A DNA stretch of 64,000 nt from Erinaceus europaeus (GCF_950295315.1 NC_080164.1:54841451-54905450), one strand, 5' to 3'; counted from the stretch's first letter, positions 52,293 to 63,483 are shown. Program-made: numbers and translations. Notes: generated by a model from the letters alone, not told the origin.

Positions 52293-52640
52293 TGGGGGGG
52301 GGGGGGGGAGACAGGGTGGTTGCACAGCAGGTTAAATGCACATGGTGCAAAGTGCAAGGACCGGCTCAAGGAACCCAATTTTAGCCCCCCCCCCCATTCC
52401 TCACCTGCAGGGAGGGTCGCTTCGCAAGCAGTGAAGCAGGTCTGCAGGTGTCTATCTTTCTCTCTTCCTCTCTGTCTTCCCTTCCTCTCTCGATTTCTCT
52501 CTCTCAACAACAGCGACAGCAATAACAACAACAATAAACAACAAGGGCAACAGAAAGGGAAAAATAGCCTTCAGGAGCAGTGGATTTGAGTGCAGGCACT
52601 GAGCCCCAGCAATAACCCTGGAAGCAAAAAAAAAAAAAAA
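52293..52640 (+). repeat. SINE-A, long form
   Basis: Follows a G-run of about 16 and contains a C-run in the spacer (GCCCCCCCCCCCC). 3' module present. Flanked by AAATTAGTG on both sides. Confidence 0.9.
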
Positions 52641-52782
52641 TTAGTGAGGTAGACAGGAACAGATTTTAGAAGACACTGTAAATCAAGCTAAGCAAGGGGT
52701 ATGGGTTTCATCTGACAGTAGTGAGGAGTTAGTAGATCATTAGAAAATAATAATAATAAAAAAAATTTTGCATTGACCTTTA

Positions 52783-52902
52783 TTTTTTCCCAGAGTACTG
52801 CTCAGCTTTGGTTTATGGTGGTACAGGGGATTGAATCTGGGACTTTGGAACCTCAGACATGAGAGTCTCTTTGCATAACCATTATGCTATCTACCCCTGC
52901 CC
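52783..52902 (-). repeat. SINE-D
   Basis: Inverted; CAGAGTACTGCTCAGCTTTG to TATGCTATCTACCCC. Confidence 0.93.
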
Positions 52903-53175
52903 AGTTAGTAAATCATTTTAAGGAAGAGAGAAACATGATTAAATTTTCATTTTAGAAAAATCCATTTGACAAAGGTAAGGAAGATGGATAGTAAGAAGGA
53001 ACAACCGGAGGCAAGGAAACCAGAAAGGAAGAAACATTTAATTCTAAAGCAATTGAATAAATTGAAATAAGAAGATTTACTAACAAATTGAATATGAGCA
53101 CTAAAGCAAGAGATGAAGTCTAGGATGAAATCTGATTCTGGCATGGAATAAGCTCCCAGAAAAGAGGAACAGTTA

Positions 53176-53586
53176 ATGGGGAAAATGAGCTTAATTTTAA
53201 ATCTATTTTGCTATGGGTGCTTTCAGGAAATCAGGTATCAACATTGAATTTATTATTGTAAATGTTTGTCTGAAAATGTGTAAAAGAGATCAGGGAAGAT
53301 TATCAGGATTCAGCAGTCATCACCTTATAAATTATAACAGGAACATGATTGTGAATGATATTGTCAGTTCTGTAGGCCTTCCATACTACTTCCTAATACC
53401 AAATTTCTAGTATTAATGCTACATTTATTTATAAAATATTATTCATTAATCAGTGCCTTCATTTGGCTCACTAATTCATATGAAACTTTATGTGAAACTC
53501 TGATATCATCTTCCAGGTGATTTGAAAGTCTCCACTAAAGGATGTTGTTGATAAACTGTCTGATTCTCTAATTCTGTATTTACCTA
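53176..53586. other. No recognisable feature
   Basis: Unassigned AT-rich sequence. Confidence 0.5.
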
Positions 53587-53714
53587 ATGCTTATGTTTCT
53601 TTTCTTCCTCCTCTTCTTCTTCCTCTCCCCCTCGTCTTCCCCTTCCTTCCCCTTCCCCTTCTCCTCCTTCCCCTCTTCTTCCTCCTTCCCTTCCCCTTCC
53701 CCTCCTCCTCTTCC
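53587..53714. repeat. CTTCC-rich tract
   Basis: Pyrimidine-only run of TTCC/CCCCTT units at the tail side of an inverted SINE. Confidence 0.92.
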
Positions 53715-54018
53715 CCCACCAGAGTTACTGCTTGTACTTGGTACCTGGACTACCAACTCACTGCTCCTGATGGCAATCCCCTCTCCCATTTTAAAATTAA
53801 GATAGAGACAGAGAGAAATAGAGAGAGGAGAGGGAGAGGAGAGGAGAAGAGAGGAGAGGAGAGGAGAGGAGAGGAGAGGAGAGGAGAGGAGAGGAGAGGA
53901 GAGGAGAGAGAGACCCATCTGAAGCCTACACCACTCACTCTTTGTGGTGACCAGACTCAAGCCTGTGTCCTCACACATGGTAACTTGTGTACTTTACTGA
54001 TTGTGCCACCACTTGGAC
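53715..54018 (-). repeat. Composite SINE with (GGAGA)n expansion
   Basis: Inverted SINE-A-like 3' module (CCAGAGTTACTGCTTGTACT, CAACTCACTGCTCCTG), SINE-B-like body and head. A pure (GGAGA)n array of about 80 bp at 53826-53906 grew from the body's GA segment. Confidence 0.8.
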
Positions 54019-54102
54019 ACTCTAATTCTTGTGTTTTGAAGAGGATAAACTCCTAAAAGTAAAAGACACTATATTAGACTCCTTTTTAACCATCGTCATG
54101 AA

Positions 54103-54340
54103 AGGGCTGAAGAGTTGATTCAGCAGTTGAAACACATGCCTTCCAATGCAGTAAAATACATTTGAGCACCAAAGATAGCTCAAATGGAACTTCATGGATA
54201 GTGGAGCAGTGCTTTGCTGTCTCTCTATTTCTCTCATAAAAATGTAAAATAAAAAAATTGGGTCAGGTAGATACTTCAGTAATAGAGCACATATATAAGA
54301 TCTATATATAAGAATGTTCAATCCCTGGTACCTGTAAAGA
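54103..54340 (+). repeat. Two unclassified tRNA-type SINE fragments
   Basis: Possible copies at 54103-54257 (GAAGAGTTGATTCAGCAGTT head) and 54258-54340 (GGTCAGGTAGATACTTCAGT head, TGTTCAATCCCTGGTACC B-box side). Confidence 0.45.
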
Positions 54341-54361
54341 AAAATTCCCATAGATAGCAGT

Positions 54362-54490
54362 GAGGGGAGATAGCATAATAGTTATACAAAAAGACTGTCA
54401 TGTCTGAGGCTATGAGGTCTCAGGTTCAATTCCCTACTCCACCATAAGACAGAGCTGAGCAGTGCTCTGGTAAAAAAGCAAAACAAAACA
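54362..54490 (+). repeat. SINE-D
   Basis: GAGGGGAGATAGCATAATAG head, CTCAGGTTCAATTCCC, (CAAAA)n tail. Confidence 0.92.
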
Positions 54491-54506
54491 AAATCATAGA
54501 CCTATT

Positions 54507-54690
54507 ATAAAATTCTACTCAGTTATTAAAAATAATGAATTCACCTTCTTTCCCAGCCAATTTTTTAAAGGCTTTCTCCTTAATATTGATAAATTGAACA
54601 AGAAGAGGAAGGAGAAAAAGGAGGAGGAAAAGGAAGAAAGGAAGGGAGGGAGGGAGGAAGGTAAGAAGGAAAGAAGGAAGAAAGGAAGTT
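54507..54690 (+). mobile_element. L1 scrap and (GGAA)n tract
   Basis: ATTCTACTCAGTTATTAAAA (54510s) is a short L1 ORF2-end remnant. (GGAA/GGGA)n covers about 54600-54690. Confidence 0.55.
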
Positions 54691-55599
54691 TTAAAAGCCT
54701 TACAAAGAAAAACATGCAAATGATTCAGAAAGCATGGTTCAAAAATGGTTCTACTGGACCACCCTTCTTTGAATTACTTTGAACTGTTCCTGTGTTGTAG
54801 TAATCTCCATTTCACTAATTAACCTTCTAATAGGACTAATCTTGATTTACCAGCTTGCATAGAGCCCTAGCTTCACAAAAAAATTAAAAATAAAATAATT
54901 TTTATTTGATTAAAAAAGACCAGTACATCATCACTAGTCTAGTGCAACAGTCATAAGAAAAGGTATACGTCATTTTAAAGGACTTTCTTTGTATCTTTTA
55001 TTTAATGAAATTAAATAGTGGGATAGTTTAGTTGGCAGCTGCTTTACCCTCCTGTGATGTGAGTCCTTGGGGGGAATTGATATGCCTGGCATCAGGCACT
55101 AACTACAGAGAGCATGTGAAGCATGTACCTCTGTGCCACAGAAGTTCTGACACTGAGCAAGATTATTTTTAGTGGTGACCTTCTAGGTTCCAAGGAAAAG
55201 TAAACAGATGCACATGATTGCCTTTGAGAGACTCAAAGTAAACAAATTGGCGTGCATGCACTCTATTCTCCCATATGCTCAACTCAGGTCTCTTAAAAAG
55301 CAAATTCAGATGAAAATTTTAATTGAAAAACTTAAAAACCTATCAGGATCAAGAGAGGGGTATTTGAGTGAAAGTTCACAGCTTCTATCTACTGAATCAG
55401 AAAATCACAAATGAAACCACTACTTACTCCAAATTATTGGAAAACATGCTGTTTTAATAAAATTCAATACTAAATTCCTGAAAACAATGCTAAAACTTTA
55501 ATTTCTTGCCTTTTATTTTGCATTATTCTATTTGTTTTTTATTTTTCCTGTGTAGTGTGTTTATTATTTTAAGTGAACATTATGTAGACATTCTCAATA
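54691..55599. other. No recognisable feature
   Basis: About 0.9 kb, unassigned. A weak SINE-like head may lie at 55020-55140, too decayed to claim. Confidence 0.4.
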
Positions 55600-55920
55600 T
55601 TCTTGCTTCCTTTTAGATTTGTTTTAAATCCTTTAGGTATTTTTACACTTACACTATATCAAGGAAAAATATTGTCTTCTTTCTTTTGCCATCTAGCACT
55701 ATATCTTGGGCATCTTTTCATGTTGATGTATATATCATTCAACTGATGAGCATTTAGATCATTTTCAATGTTTTTAATTGCATACAGTGTATAAATAAGT
55801 ATCTTTTAACAGATAACTAAGCACATGTATAAAGGTTTCTATTGAACAGCTTCTGGGAAGAACTTCTAGACTAAAGTATGCATATTTTAAATGTTTTACG
55901 TTATTGACAAATAGTTTTAA
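55600..55920 (-). mobile_element. Ancient LINE (L1-type) 3' fragment
   Basis: CATCTTTTCATGTTGATGTA, GATGAGCATTTAGATCATTT and AACTTCTAGACTAAAGTATG follow an inverted old LINE 3' end. Confidence 0.5.
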
Positions 55921-55956
55921 CCTGTTTCTTGAAAGTTTAGAAAATGGTTTCTCATC

Positions 55957-56160
55957 AGGTCTGGGTGGTGGCACACCTGCTTGCGCATACATGTTACAAT
56001 GTGCAAGGACCCAGGTTCAAGCTCCCAGTCCCCACCTGCAAGGGAGAAGCTTCGGGAGTGATGAAGCAGAGCTACAGGTTCTCTCCATACCTCTCCTTCT
56101 CTATATCCCCCTTTCTCTTGATTTCTGGCTGTCTCTATCAAATAAAGGTAATAAAAAATT
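55957..56160 (+). repeat. SINE-B
   Basis: GGTCTGGGTGGTGGCACACC head, CAGGTTCAAGCTCCC. Flanks TTTCTCAT on both sides. Confidence 0.92.
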
Positions 56161-56329
56161 AACAAAGGAAAATAATTTCTCATGAAAACATAGTACCTAG
56201 CACAGTTCCGGTATATAGTAGTTGTTAAATAATTGTTAGAATACAATATCATAAATATTTATTGTTCTAGCTATGAAAAATTGGTGCCTTTAGCAGCATT
56301 GAAATGTAACACTGTGTCTGCCTCATTCT

Positions 56330-56600
56330 TTTTTTTTAAATATTTATTTATTTACTTTTTGTTGCCCTTGTTGTTTTTATTGTTGTTGATGTCATCGTTG
56401 TTGGGTAGGGCAGAGAAAAATGGAGAGAGGAGGGGAAGACAGAGAGGGAGAGAGAAAGAGAGACACCTGCTGACCTGCAAACCGCGTGTGAAGCGACTCC
56501 TCTACAGGTGGGGAGCTGGGGGCTCAAACCAGGATCCTTAGGCGGGTCCTTGTGCTTGGCACCATGTGCGCTTAACCCTCTGTGCTACCGCCTGACTCTC
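56330..56600 (-). repeat. SINE-A
   Basis: Inverted; exact duplication CTGCCTCATTCTT at about 56318 and 56600. Confidence 0.95.
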
Positions 56601-56692
56601 CTGCCTCATTCTTAATTTTCCCAGATAAAGTATTTGTGTTAATAAAATGCTACGTTTATATTAGTAGTAGCTGTAAATATAATTTTTTTATC

Positions 56693-57025
56693 TTTTTTTT
56701 TTTTTTTGCCTTCAGGGTTATTGCTAGGTGCCTGCTCTACAAATCCACTGTTCCTGGCGGCCATTTTTCCCCTTTTGTTGCCCTTGTTGTTTATCTTTGT
56801 TGTTGTTGTTGCTATTGCTATAGCTGCTGTTGGATAGGACAGACAGAAATCAAGAGAGGAGGGGAAGACAGAGAGGGGGAGAGAAAGACACCTGCAGACC
56901 TGCTTCACCACCTGTGAAGTGACTCCCCTGCAGGTGGGGAGTCAGGTGCTGGAACCGGGATCCTTCCGCCTGTCCTTGCGCTTTGCGCCACATGAGCTTA
57001 ACCCGCTGCCTACCACCAGACTCCC
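56693..57025 (-). repeat. SINE-A, long form
   Basis: Inverted with complete 3' module (TTCAGGGTTATTGCTAGGTG). Flanked by GTAAATATAATTT on both sides. Confidence 0.94.
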
Positions 57026-57242
57026 TGTAAATATAATTTAAAAAACAGTACATTCCAGAACACATAGTGCGTCTGTCTCCCTGGAGACAGACTATTGTTT
57101 TCACCTGAAATCAGAGAATTCTAGATTGTATAGGCACCTAGACATCAAGAAGTTCGTGTCTCGCTTTTTTATATGAAGTGAAAGCCCAGAGAGATATTTT
57201 TCCAAAGGTTTGAAAATGAATAGATACTACTTAAGCCACCTC

Positions 57243-57522
57243 TTACAAGATTCTGGCAAGATGATGGAGGAGTAAAGAACCCCCAGACTCTCCTCATTCC
57301 AACATTTTCACTAACAGTGAATTATATAGGCCCTGAAAAAGAGCCAGACAGCTGAAAGAGCAACATCCTCACAAGTAGAGGAAGTGGGAGATATTAAAGA
57401 ACATGAGAATAACTGTAAATAAGATCACTCAGTGTGCCTCCAGAACACACTGATTTGCCAGAGGAAGACTATGAATCAAGAGAGCAGCCAAGAACAAAAT
57501 GGAGAGGTTTCTTCTATAAAGC
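57243..57522. mobile_element. Possible L1 5' region relic
   Basis: GGCAAGATGATGGAGGAGTA resembles an L1 5' UTR opening. It appears to continue beyond the insertion at 57536-57867 to about 58100. Confidence 0.35.
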
Positions 57523-57535
57523 AATGAAATACTGG

Positions 57536-57662
57536 TGGGGATAGACAACATAATGGTTCTGCAAAGAGACTCACATGCCTGAGGCTCTGAAGTCCCAGGT
57601 TCAGTCCCCCACACCACCATAAAACAGCTGATTAGTGAGTGCTCTGTTAAAAAATAAATAAA
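57536..57662 (+). repeat. SINE-D within shared duplication
   Basis: GGGGATAGACAACATAATGG head, CCCAGGTTCAGTCCCCC. Directly followed by an L1 3' UTR; one duplication encloses both. Confidence 0.88.
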
Positions 57663-57867
57663 TGACTGGAATTGGCGTATTGCACCAAAGTAAAGGATTC
57701 AGGGGGTGGGTGGGTGGGGAGAATACAGGTCCAAAAAGAATGACAGAGGACCAGTGGGGGTTGTATTGTTATATGGAAAACTGGGAAATGTTATGTATGT
57801 ACAAACTATTGCACTTACTGTTGGATGTAAAACATTAATTCCCCAATAAAGAAAAATTTTAAAAAGT
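57663..57867 (+). mobile_element. L1 3' UTR fragment
   Basis: ACTGGAATTGGCGTATTGCA to CCCCAATAAAGAAAAATTTT. AATGAAATACTGG at 57523-57535 and 57868-57880 brackets SINE-D plus this fragment. Confidence 0.9.
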
Positions 57868-58100
57868 AATGAAATACTGGGGAGCACTACTACAGAACTG
57901 AGTAGTAGGGGAGAAGATAGACACCAGCAACTGTGTAAGCCAAACACCAAGAAACCAGGACTTACGAGGGAGATACTTCGCACTCCTTCTGATAAAGAAT
58001 GCCCAAGTCACCAACAATGCCAGTACCTGCCAGCTCAGCTTATGTCTAAGGGGTGGGGGGGACTGACAAATTATTCTGTGCTCCCCTGTCAGGTACAAGC

Positions 58101-58494
58101 AACTGGATACTAGGGGTTAGAGGGTGGAGTGGGTGTCTGGTTCCCAGTTGTGGAACTCATAAGAACATTCCTCCCTCTAACTGGGCTTGTGTTATGAAAA
58201 GTACCTGTTTTGTGCACACCTAGGGCCATTGCTAGAATTGTAGTCCTCTAGACTGCCTCCAGAGTCTAGAGCATACAAATTGAAGGCATTTTGTAAAGGG
58301 AGGCAAGTTTTTTTTTCCCCCAATGTACCTATAGACTTTGAGAATCACCCTTACTTTATTTGCCTGTGACATTATTGAAACTGTGACCTGACTGCCGTTC
58401 AGACCCACAGCTCAGAGACCAGTGCTTCTCCGATTTACTCATCTGTGAAACATTTGCGAGGTAGGACCTACAGATCTGATGTAGACCACAGTAC
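58101..58494. other. No recognisable feature
   Basis: Unassigned sequence with some L1-like flavour at its left edge. Confidence 0.4.
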
Positions 58495-58630
58495 TGAGGA
58501 GATAGTACAAAAGACTTGCATGCCTAAAGCTCTACAGTCTTAGCTTCAAATCCTAGCACCATCATAAAGAGAGCTGAGCAGAGCTCTTGTGGAAAAAACA
58601 AGGTGTGTGTGGTGGTGGTGGTGGGGGGAT
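58495..58630 (+). repeat. SINE-D, old, with (GTG)n
   Basis: GAGGAGATAGTACAAAAGAC head, AAAGAGAGCTGAGCAGAGCT; (GTG)n at about 58603-58630. Confidence 0.75.
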
Positions 58631-58954
58631 CTGACCTAGAACACAGCTGAGGGATAACTGATAACATAAAGCAAGTTATGAAAGCTCAGAGTATAGTACC
58701 AGCCTAAAGGAGATGGAGATTGTCAACCTCACCCCACCCATCAGCACAGGTACTATTAATAGCAGCCCATAAGGAGGTTTGAATTTGTGGTACTCTCTAA
58801 CAGGAGCAGGTCTGCTCTCTGCCCTCAGCTTGTACCCCATATTGGTAGTAGACCTTCAATCACCTAAACAGATGCAGAAGTGTCAATGTATAAACAATAA
58901 ACTTAACAGCATCCTGGATAAACATCCTAGGATTATATCCCACAGCCTCATTCT
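58631..58954. other. No recognisable feature
   Basis: Unassigned sequence preceding a SINE insertion. Confidence 0.45.
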
Positions 58955-59198
58955 TTCTCTCTTTTTTTTTAGTTACATTTTCTTTTTTAAAATATTTTTA
59001 TTTATTATTGGATAGAGACAGAGAAATTGAGAGGAGAGGGGGAGGTGAAGAGGGGGGAGAGACAGAGAAACACCTGCAGCCCTGCTTCACCTCTTGTGAA
59101 GCTTCCCCCCCCCCCCCCCGCAGGTGGGGACCAGGGACTTGAACCTGCATCCTTGCATACTGAGCGCTTAACCAGGTGTGCCACCGCCTGGCCCCCAT
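58955..59198 (-). repeat. SINE-B with C-run
   Basis: Inverted; a C-run of about 15 in the spacer. Duplication CAGCCTCATTCT at 58942-58953 and 59199-59210. Confidence 0.93.
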
Positions 59199-59365
59199 GC
59201 AGCCTCATTCTGAGGAGATCTACACAGAAAGCTGAGTAAGCACAGCTCCTCAACTGAGGACATAATAATATATACAATATTTCTTAAATCAGGGAACACT
59301 AAAATTTGCCACAGATTACAAAGCAAAACAAGTGAAAAATTAAAATGTAATGGAACTAACAACAG

Positions 59366-59503
59366 TTATGGGCCAATGAAATAGCTCAGTTGGATTATGT
59401 GCTAGTTTGCCAGGTTTGAGCCTAGGTTTGAGCCCAGTCCCCACCACATTGAAAGAAGCTCTGGTATTGTGATCCCTTTCATTCTCTCTACCTCTATATA
59501 AAC

Positions 59504-59545
<42 letters not shown>
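59366..59545 (+). repeat. Unclassified SINE with (GATA)n tail
   Basis: GCCAATGAAATAGCTCAGTT A-box-like head, CCAGGTTTGAGCC B-box-like site, pyrimidine body; (GATA)n at 59503-59543. Confidence 0.6.
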
Positions 59546-59644
59546 TAAAATAAAGCAATAGCTTTAGCAATATTAAGTGCAGTAAGAAAAGCTGAGTAAA
59601 GTGAAGATAGAACAATGACAGAGAAACTATTAATTTTCAAACAA

Positions 59645-59772
59645 GACTGAGGAAGTTGCTCAGCAATAGAGCACAGGTCATGCAAGCCTGAATCTTCCCA
59701 GGTTTAATCTCAGCACTACATATACCAAAGCTGAGCAGTGTTCTGATCTCTCTCTCTCAAATAAATAAATCA
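59645..59772 (+). repeat. Unclassified tRNA-type SINE
   Basis: GAGGAAGTTGCTCAGCAATA head, CCCAGGTTTAATCTCAGCAC, (AAAT)n tail. Confidence 0.6.
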
Positions 59773-59845
59773 TTTTCTACAGTTTCAAACAAACAATGGA
59801 CTTTTAAAAATACAATATTTGAGTTAGAGAATGTAATAGATAGGA

Positions 59846-59980
59846 TAGGGGTAGATGGCATAATGGTTATGTAAAGAGACACTCATGCCCAAGGCTCCAA
59901 AGTCCCAGGTTCAATCCCCCATACCACCATAAGCCAGAACTGAGCAGTACTCTGGTAATAAATAAATAAATATTTTAAAA
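59846..59980 (+). repeat. SINE-D
   Basis: AGGGGTAGATGGCATAATGG head; flanks AATGTAATAGAT on both sides. Confidence 0.94.
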
Positions 59981-60088
59981 AATGTAATAGATGGACTTAA
60001 TAGAAACAAGAAGAAACAGTTAATAAACTTGATGAATCAGAAAGCTTTCATACTATATAGAACAGAGCTGAGTTTAAACAAACACTTA

Positions 60089-60340
60089 GGGACTGGGAGA
60101 TGGTTCACCTGGTAAAGCAGAAGTGAGGACCCAAGTCTGAGTCCCTGGCCACCACATGGGAGCACCATGAAAGGGGGAGTTTCTTGCACAAAGCACATTT
60201 TGCCTTGCACAAGGACCCAAATTCAAGCTCCTGGCTACCACATAGAAGTATCGTGTAAAGGGAAAGCTTCATGGGTATAGAGCAGTGTTGTGGTATCTCT
60301 CCTTTTCTTTCTCTCCCTGTCTCTATTGCTCACCCCTCTA
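60089..60340 (+). repeat. SINE-B-related, with internal duplication
   Basis: GGACTGGGAGATGGTTCACC head; the segment from head end to CACCATG/GTATCGTG is present twice before the body. Confidence 0.6.
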
Positions 60341-60447
60341 TCTTGGGGTTGGGGGGAGAGTTCACCAGAAGTGGTAATAATTATACAGGTATGAAGTCCC
60401 AGAAAACCTCTAGAGGAAAAAACTAGATTATCATCCAGTTTCTCCAT

Positions 60448-61190
60448 AGAAACTATAAAGACCAGAAAAAACTGGCAGGACATATTGAATATATTTATTT
60501 AAATTTTTGAATGGAAAAGACCTCCACCCAAGAATACTGTATCTTGCTAGGTTATCATTTCATACTTGAAAGAGTGATGAACAGCTTTTCAGACAGACAA
60601 CAGTTAAAGGCATTCACTACCACCCAGCCAGTCCTACAAGAAATATTAAAGGAATATACATAAAAAGAAATACTAAGTGACCTTACTCATTTGGGGTAAA
60701 TAAGCAAAGCAAGGGAACAAGCAAAGCCAAATAAAGACAAGCCCTTGAACTCGGACTTCAGAACCAAGGTTACTAACGGAGATGGAGTTTGGGTGGGAGT
60801 GTATTACCAGGGTAGAGGGGTCCAATAGACTTTGGTGGAAGGATATTGGTACTTTGGTGGTAGGTGTGGTATGGTTACACATTCTGAAGAGGTGTGAAAT
60901 TGTACTTCTAAAATAGTCACAGTCTTGAAGGGACTGGGTGGTGGCACATTGGTTGAACACCCATGTTACACTGAGCAAGGACCCAGGTTCAAGCCCTTGT
61001 TCCCCACCTGCAGGGGGAAAGCTTTGTAAGTGGTGAAACAGTGCTGCAGGTCTCTCTCTCTCTCTCCCTCTCTAGATCTCCCTTCCCTCTCAATTTCTGG
61101 CTCTCTATCCAATAAATAAATAAAGATAATAAATGTAATGAAATAAAATGGTCATAGTTTTGTAAACTCTAAGGCTACCAAAAAAAAAAA
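60448..61190 (+). mobile_element. Older L1 3' portion split by SINE-B
   Basis: CCCAAGAATACTGTATCTTG, GAACAGCTTTTCAGACAGAC, TTTGGTGGTAGGTGTGGTAT to 60928, resuming at 61131 with GGTCATAGTTTTGTAAACTC and an A-run. Confidence 0.65.
60929..61130 (+). repeat. SINE-B nested in L1
   Basis: GGGACTGGGTGGTGGCACAT head, CAGGTTCAAGCC, TATCCAATAAATAAATAAAG tail. Confidence 0.92.
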
Positions 61191-61195
61191 AAAAA

Positions 61196-61472
61196 GGGAG
61201 TCGGGCTGTAGCGCAGTGGGTTAAATGCACATGGAGCAAAGCTCAAGGACCAGCATAAGGATCCCGGTTCGAGCCCCTGGCTCCCCACCTGCAGGGGAGT
61301 CGCATCACAGGCAATGAAGCAGGTCTACAGATATCTTTCTTTCCCCCTCTCTATCTTCCCCTCCTCTCTCCATTTCTCTCTGTCCTATCTAACAACGACA
61401 TCAATAACAACAGTAATAACTACAACAACAATAAAAAACAAGGGCAACAAAAGGGAAAATTAAAAAAAAAAT
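61196..61472 (+). repeat. SINE-A
   Basis: GGGAGTCGGGCTGTAGCGCA head, inserted after the L1 A-run. Confidence 0.95.
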
Positions 61473-61476
61473 TAAG

Positions 61477-61612
61477 TGGCTCAAGAGCTGACACAGTGGG
61501 TAGAGTGCTGGACTTACAAGCATGAGGTCCTAAGTCCAAGTGCTAACATCATATGTCAGAGTGTTATTCTGGTTCTCTCTCCCCTTCTCATTAATAAATA
61601 TTTTTAAATAAT
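61477..61612 (+). repeat. SINE-C, diverged
   Basis: GAGCTGACACAGTGGGTAGA head, AAGCATGAGGTCCTAAGTCC, TTCTGGTTCTCTCTCC. Confidence 0.8.
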
Positions 61613-61631
61613 AGAATTTTTCTTCCTTTTT

Positions 61632-61911
61632 TAATTTTAATTTTTTATTGCCATCAGGGTTATTATTGAGGCTTGGTGCCAGCACTATGAATCCACCACT
61701 TCTGGCAGCAATTTTTTTCTTCCACCTTTCTATTTTATTTGATTGGCTAGAGAGAAATTGAGAGGGGAGAGGTAGATAGAGAGGGAGGGTGAAAGATAGA
61801 CACATGAAGACCTGTTTAACTTCTTGTGAAGCTTCTCTCCTGCAGATGAGGAGCAAGGTCTTGAACACCTGTCTTTGCGCATGGTGATGTGTATGTACCA
61901 TTGCCTGGCTC
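61632..61911 (-). repeat. Composite SINE (B body, A 3' module)
   Basis: Inverted SINE-A 3' module (ATCAGGGTTATTATTGAGGC, AATCCACCACTTCTGG) joined to SINE-B body and head (CCATTGCCTGGCTCCC). Confidence 0.8.
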
Positions 61912-61932
61912 CCTAGAATTATTATTCTTTTT

Positions 61933-62079
61933 TAAAATTTTTATTTATTTATTTATTATTTTTTAACCAGAGCACTGTTCAGCTCTGGCTTATGGTGGTG
62001 CAGGGGATTGAACCTGGGACTTTGGAGCCTCAGGCATGAGAGTCTGTTTGCATAACCATTATGCTACCTACCCTCTGCC
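61933..62079 (-). repeat. SINE-D
   Basis: Inverted; TTTATTTATTTATTATTTTT tail; flanks TAGAATTATTATT on both sides. Confidence 0.95.
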
Positions 62080-62094
62080 CTAGAATTATTATTT

Positions 62095-62360
62095 TTTTAA
62101 TTTATTCTCTTTTGTTTCCCATGTTGTCTTATTTTTGTAATTATTATTGATGTCATTGGTGTTGGATAGGACAGAGAGAAATGGAGAGAGGAGGGGAAGA
62201 CAAAGAGGGGGAGAGAAAGATAGACACCTGTAGACCTGCTTCACCGCTTGTGAAGCAACGCCTCTGCAGGTGGGGAGCCGGGGGCTCAAACAGGGATCCT
62301 TACTCTGGTCCTTGCGCTTTGCGCCACTTGCGCTTAACCCATTGCACTACCGCCCGACTC
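62095..62360 (-). repeat. SINE-A
   Basis: Inverted; left flank TAGAATTATTATTTTTTT overlaps the SINE-D duplication, right flank CAGAGTTATTATTATTATT. Confidence 0.94.
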
Positions 62361-62594
62361 CCAGAGTTATTATTATTATTAAAGGACATCTTTTTACTTC
62401 ATGCATTCCTTTCATAACTGAATGAAATGAACAGATTTCACACAAACATAACTAAACAGATTTAGCACAACTTTATTTTATTTCACTATATTATATAACC
62501 AAGGCACATCTTAACTGAGATGTTTCCTCAAGTCTGCTTAGTTCTATCCATTTACCAATCTAAATATTTCTTATTCTTTTAATTTTCTTTTTTA

Positions 62595-62750
62595 AATGTT
62601 TGTTTATTTATTTATTTATCTATTTATGAGAGGGATAAGAGTAGAGAGAAAGGACCAAACATCACTCTGGTACATGTGCTTCTGGGGATTGAACTCAGGA
62701 CCCCATGCTTGAAAGTCCAACCCTTTATCCACTGTGCCACTTCCCGGACC
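62595..62750 (-). repeat. SINE-C
   Basis: Inverted; (TTTA)n tail, ends GCCACTTCCCGGACCAC. Flanks TAATTTTCT on both sides. Confidence 0.94.
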
Positions 62751-63121
62751 ACCTAATTTTCTACTTTACGTTAACTAAGAATTAAAAACAAGATATACTT
62801 ATTAGAACTATATATCAAATGATATGATCTAAATGAGAGTTTAACATTTTTCCTAAAAGAAGTATATGAGCCTTAATATCTTTGTATTATCTCTTTTGGT
62901 TACTGAGGAGTTTGTATGCAGGCACATGGATTTCCTAAGTGTTAAAAGCATGTCTTATCCTAGATAGATGGCATAATATCTGTATGTTCATATGTATACC
63001 TTGTTTTGTTGTGCTTTACTCTGTTGTATGTTGTAGATATTGCATTATGTCTATACAATGTAATATTGTCTATACAATAATAGATATCTATACATAATGA
63101 TATTGCATACTCCATTATAGC
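62751..63121. other. Unassigned AT-rich sequence
   Basis: Contains partly repeated TGTCTATACAATGTAATATT / TGTCTATACAATAATAGAT near 63048-63085; no family recognised. Confidence 0.45.
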
Positions 63122-63255
63122 AGCCTGGGAGGTGGTGCAGTGCATATTGTTGGACCCTAAGGCATAAAGTCCTGATTCTATCCTTGGCAATACATGGGGC
63201 AGAGTGATACTCTGGTTGCCTTTCTCTCATAAATAAGTAAATGACTCTTTAAAAT
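63122..63255 (+). repeat. SINE-C, diverged
   Basis: GCCTGGGAGGTGGTGCAGTG head, GATTCTATCCTTGGCAATAC, ATACTCTGGTTGCCTTTCTC. Confidence 0.85.
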
Positions 63256-63264
63256 ACTACAGTA

Positions 63265-63483
63265 GGGAGTCCGACGGTAGCACAGAGGGTTAAGTGCACG
63301 TGGCACAAAGTGCAAGGACCTGGGAAAGGATCCCAGTTCCAGCCCCTGGCACCCCATGTGCAGGGGAGTCGCTTCACAAGCGGTGAAGCAGGTCTGCAGG
63401 TGTCTGTCTTTCCCCCTCTCTGTCTTCCCCTCCTCTCTCAATTTCTCTCTGTCTTATCTAACAACAACAACATCAATAACAAC
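63265..63483 (+). repeat. SINE-A, 3' truncated
   Basis: GGGAGTCCGACGGTAGCACA head; stops in the AAC linker (CATCAATAACAAC) without the GGGCAACAAAAGGG tail. Confidence 0.92.

Larger units (their letters stand above)
52200..53175 (-). mobile_element. L2 relic split by two SINEs
   Basis: AGGTACTAGAATGATAAAAA (52220s), then beyond the SINE-A GGTATGGGTTTCATCTGACA, then beyond the SINE-D AACATGATTAAATTTTCATT and CCGGAGGCAAGGAAACCAG keep inverted L2 order. Confidence 0.5.

Noticed and set aside
53820..53910. Regular (GGAGA)n array that could look like a CRISPR or satellite
   Set aside because: Simple-sequence expansion inside a SINE; no spacers or repeat-spacer architecture.
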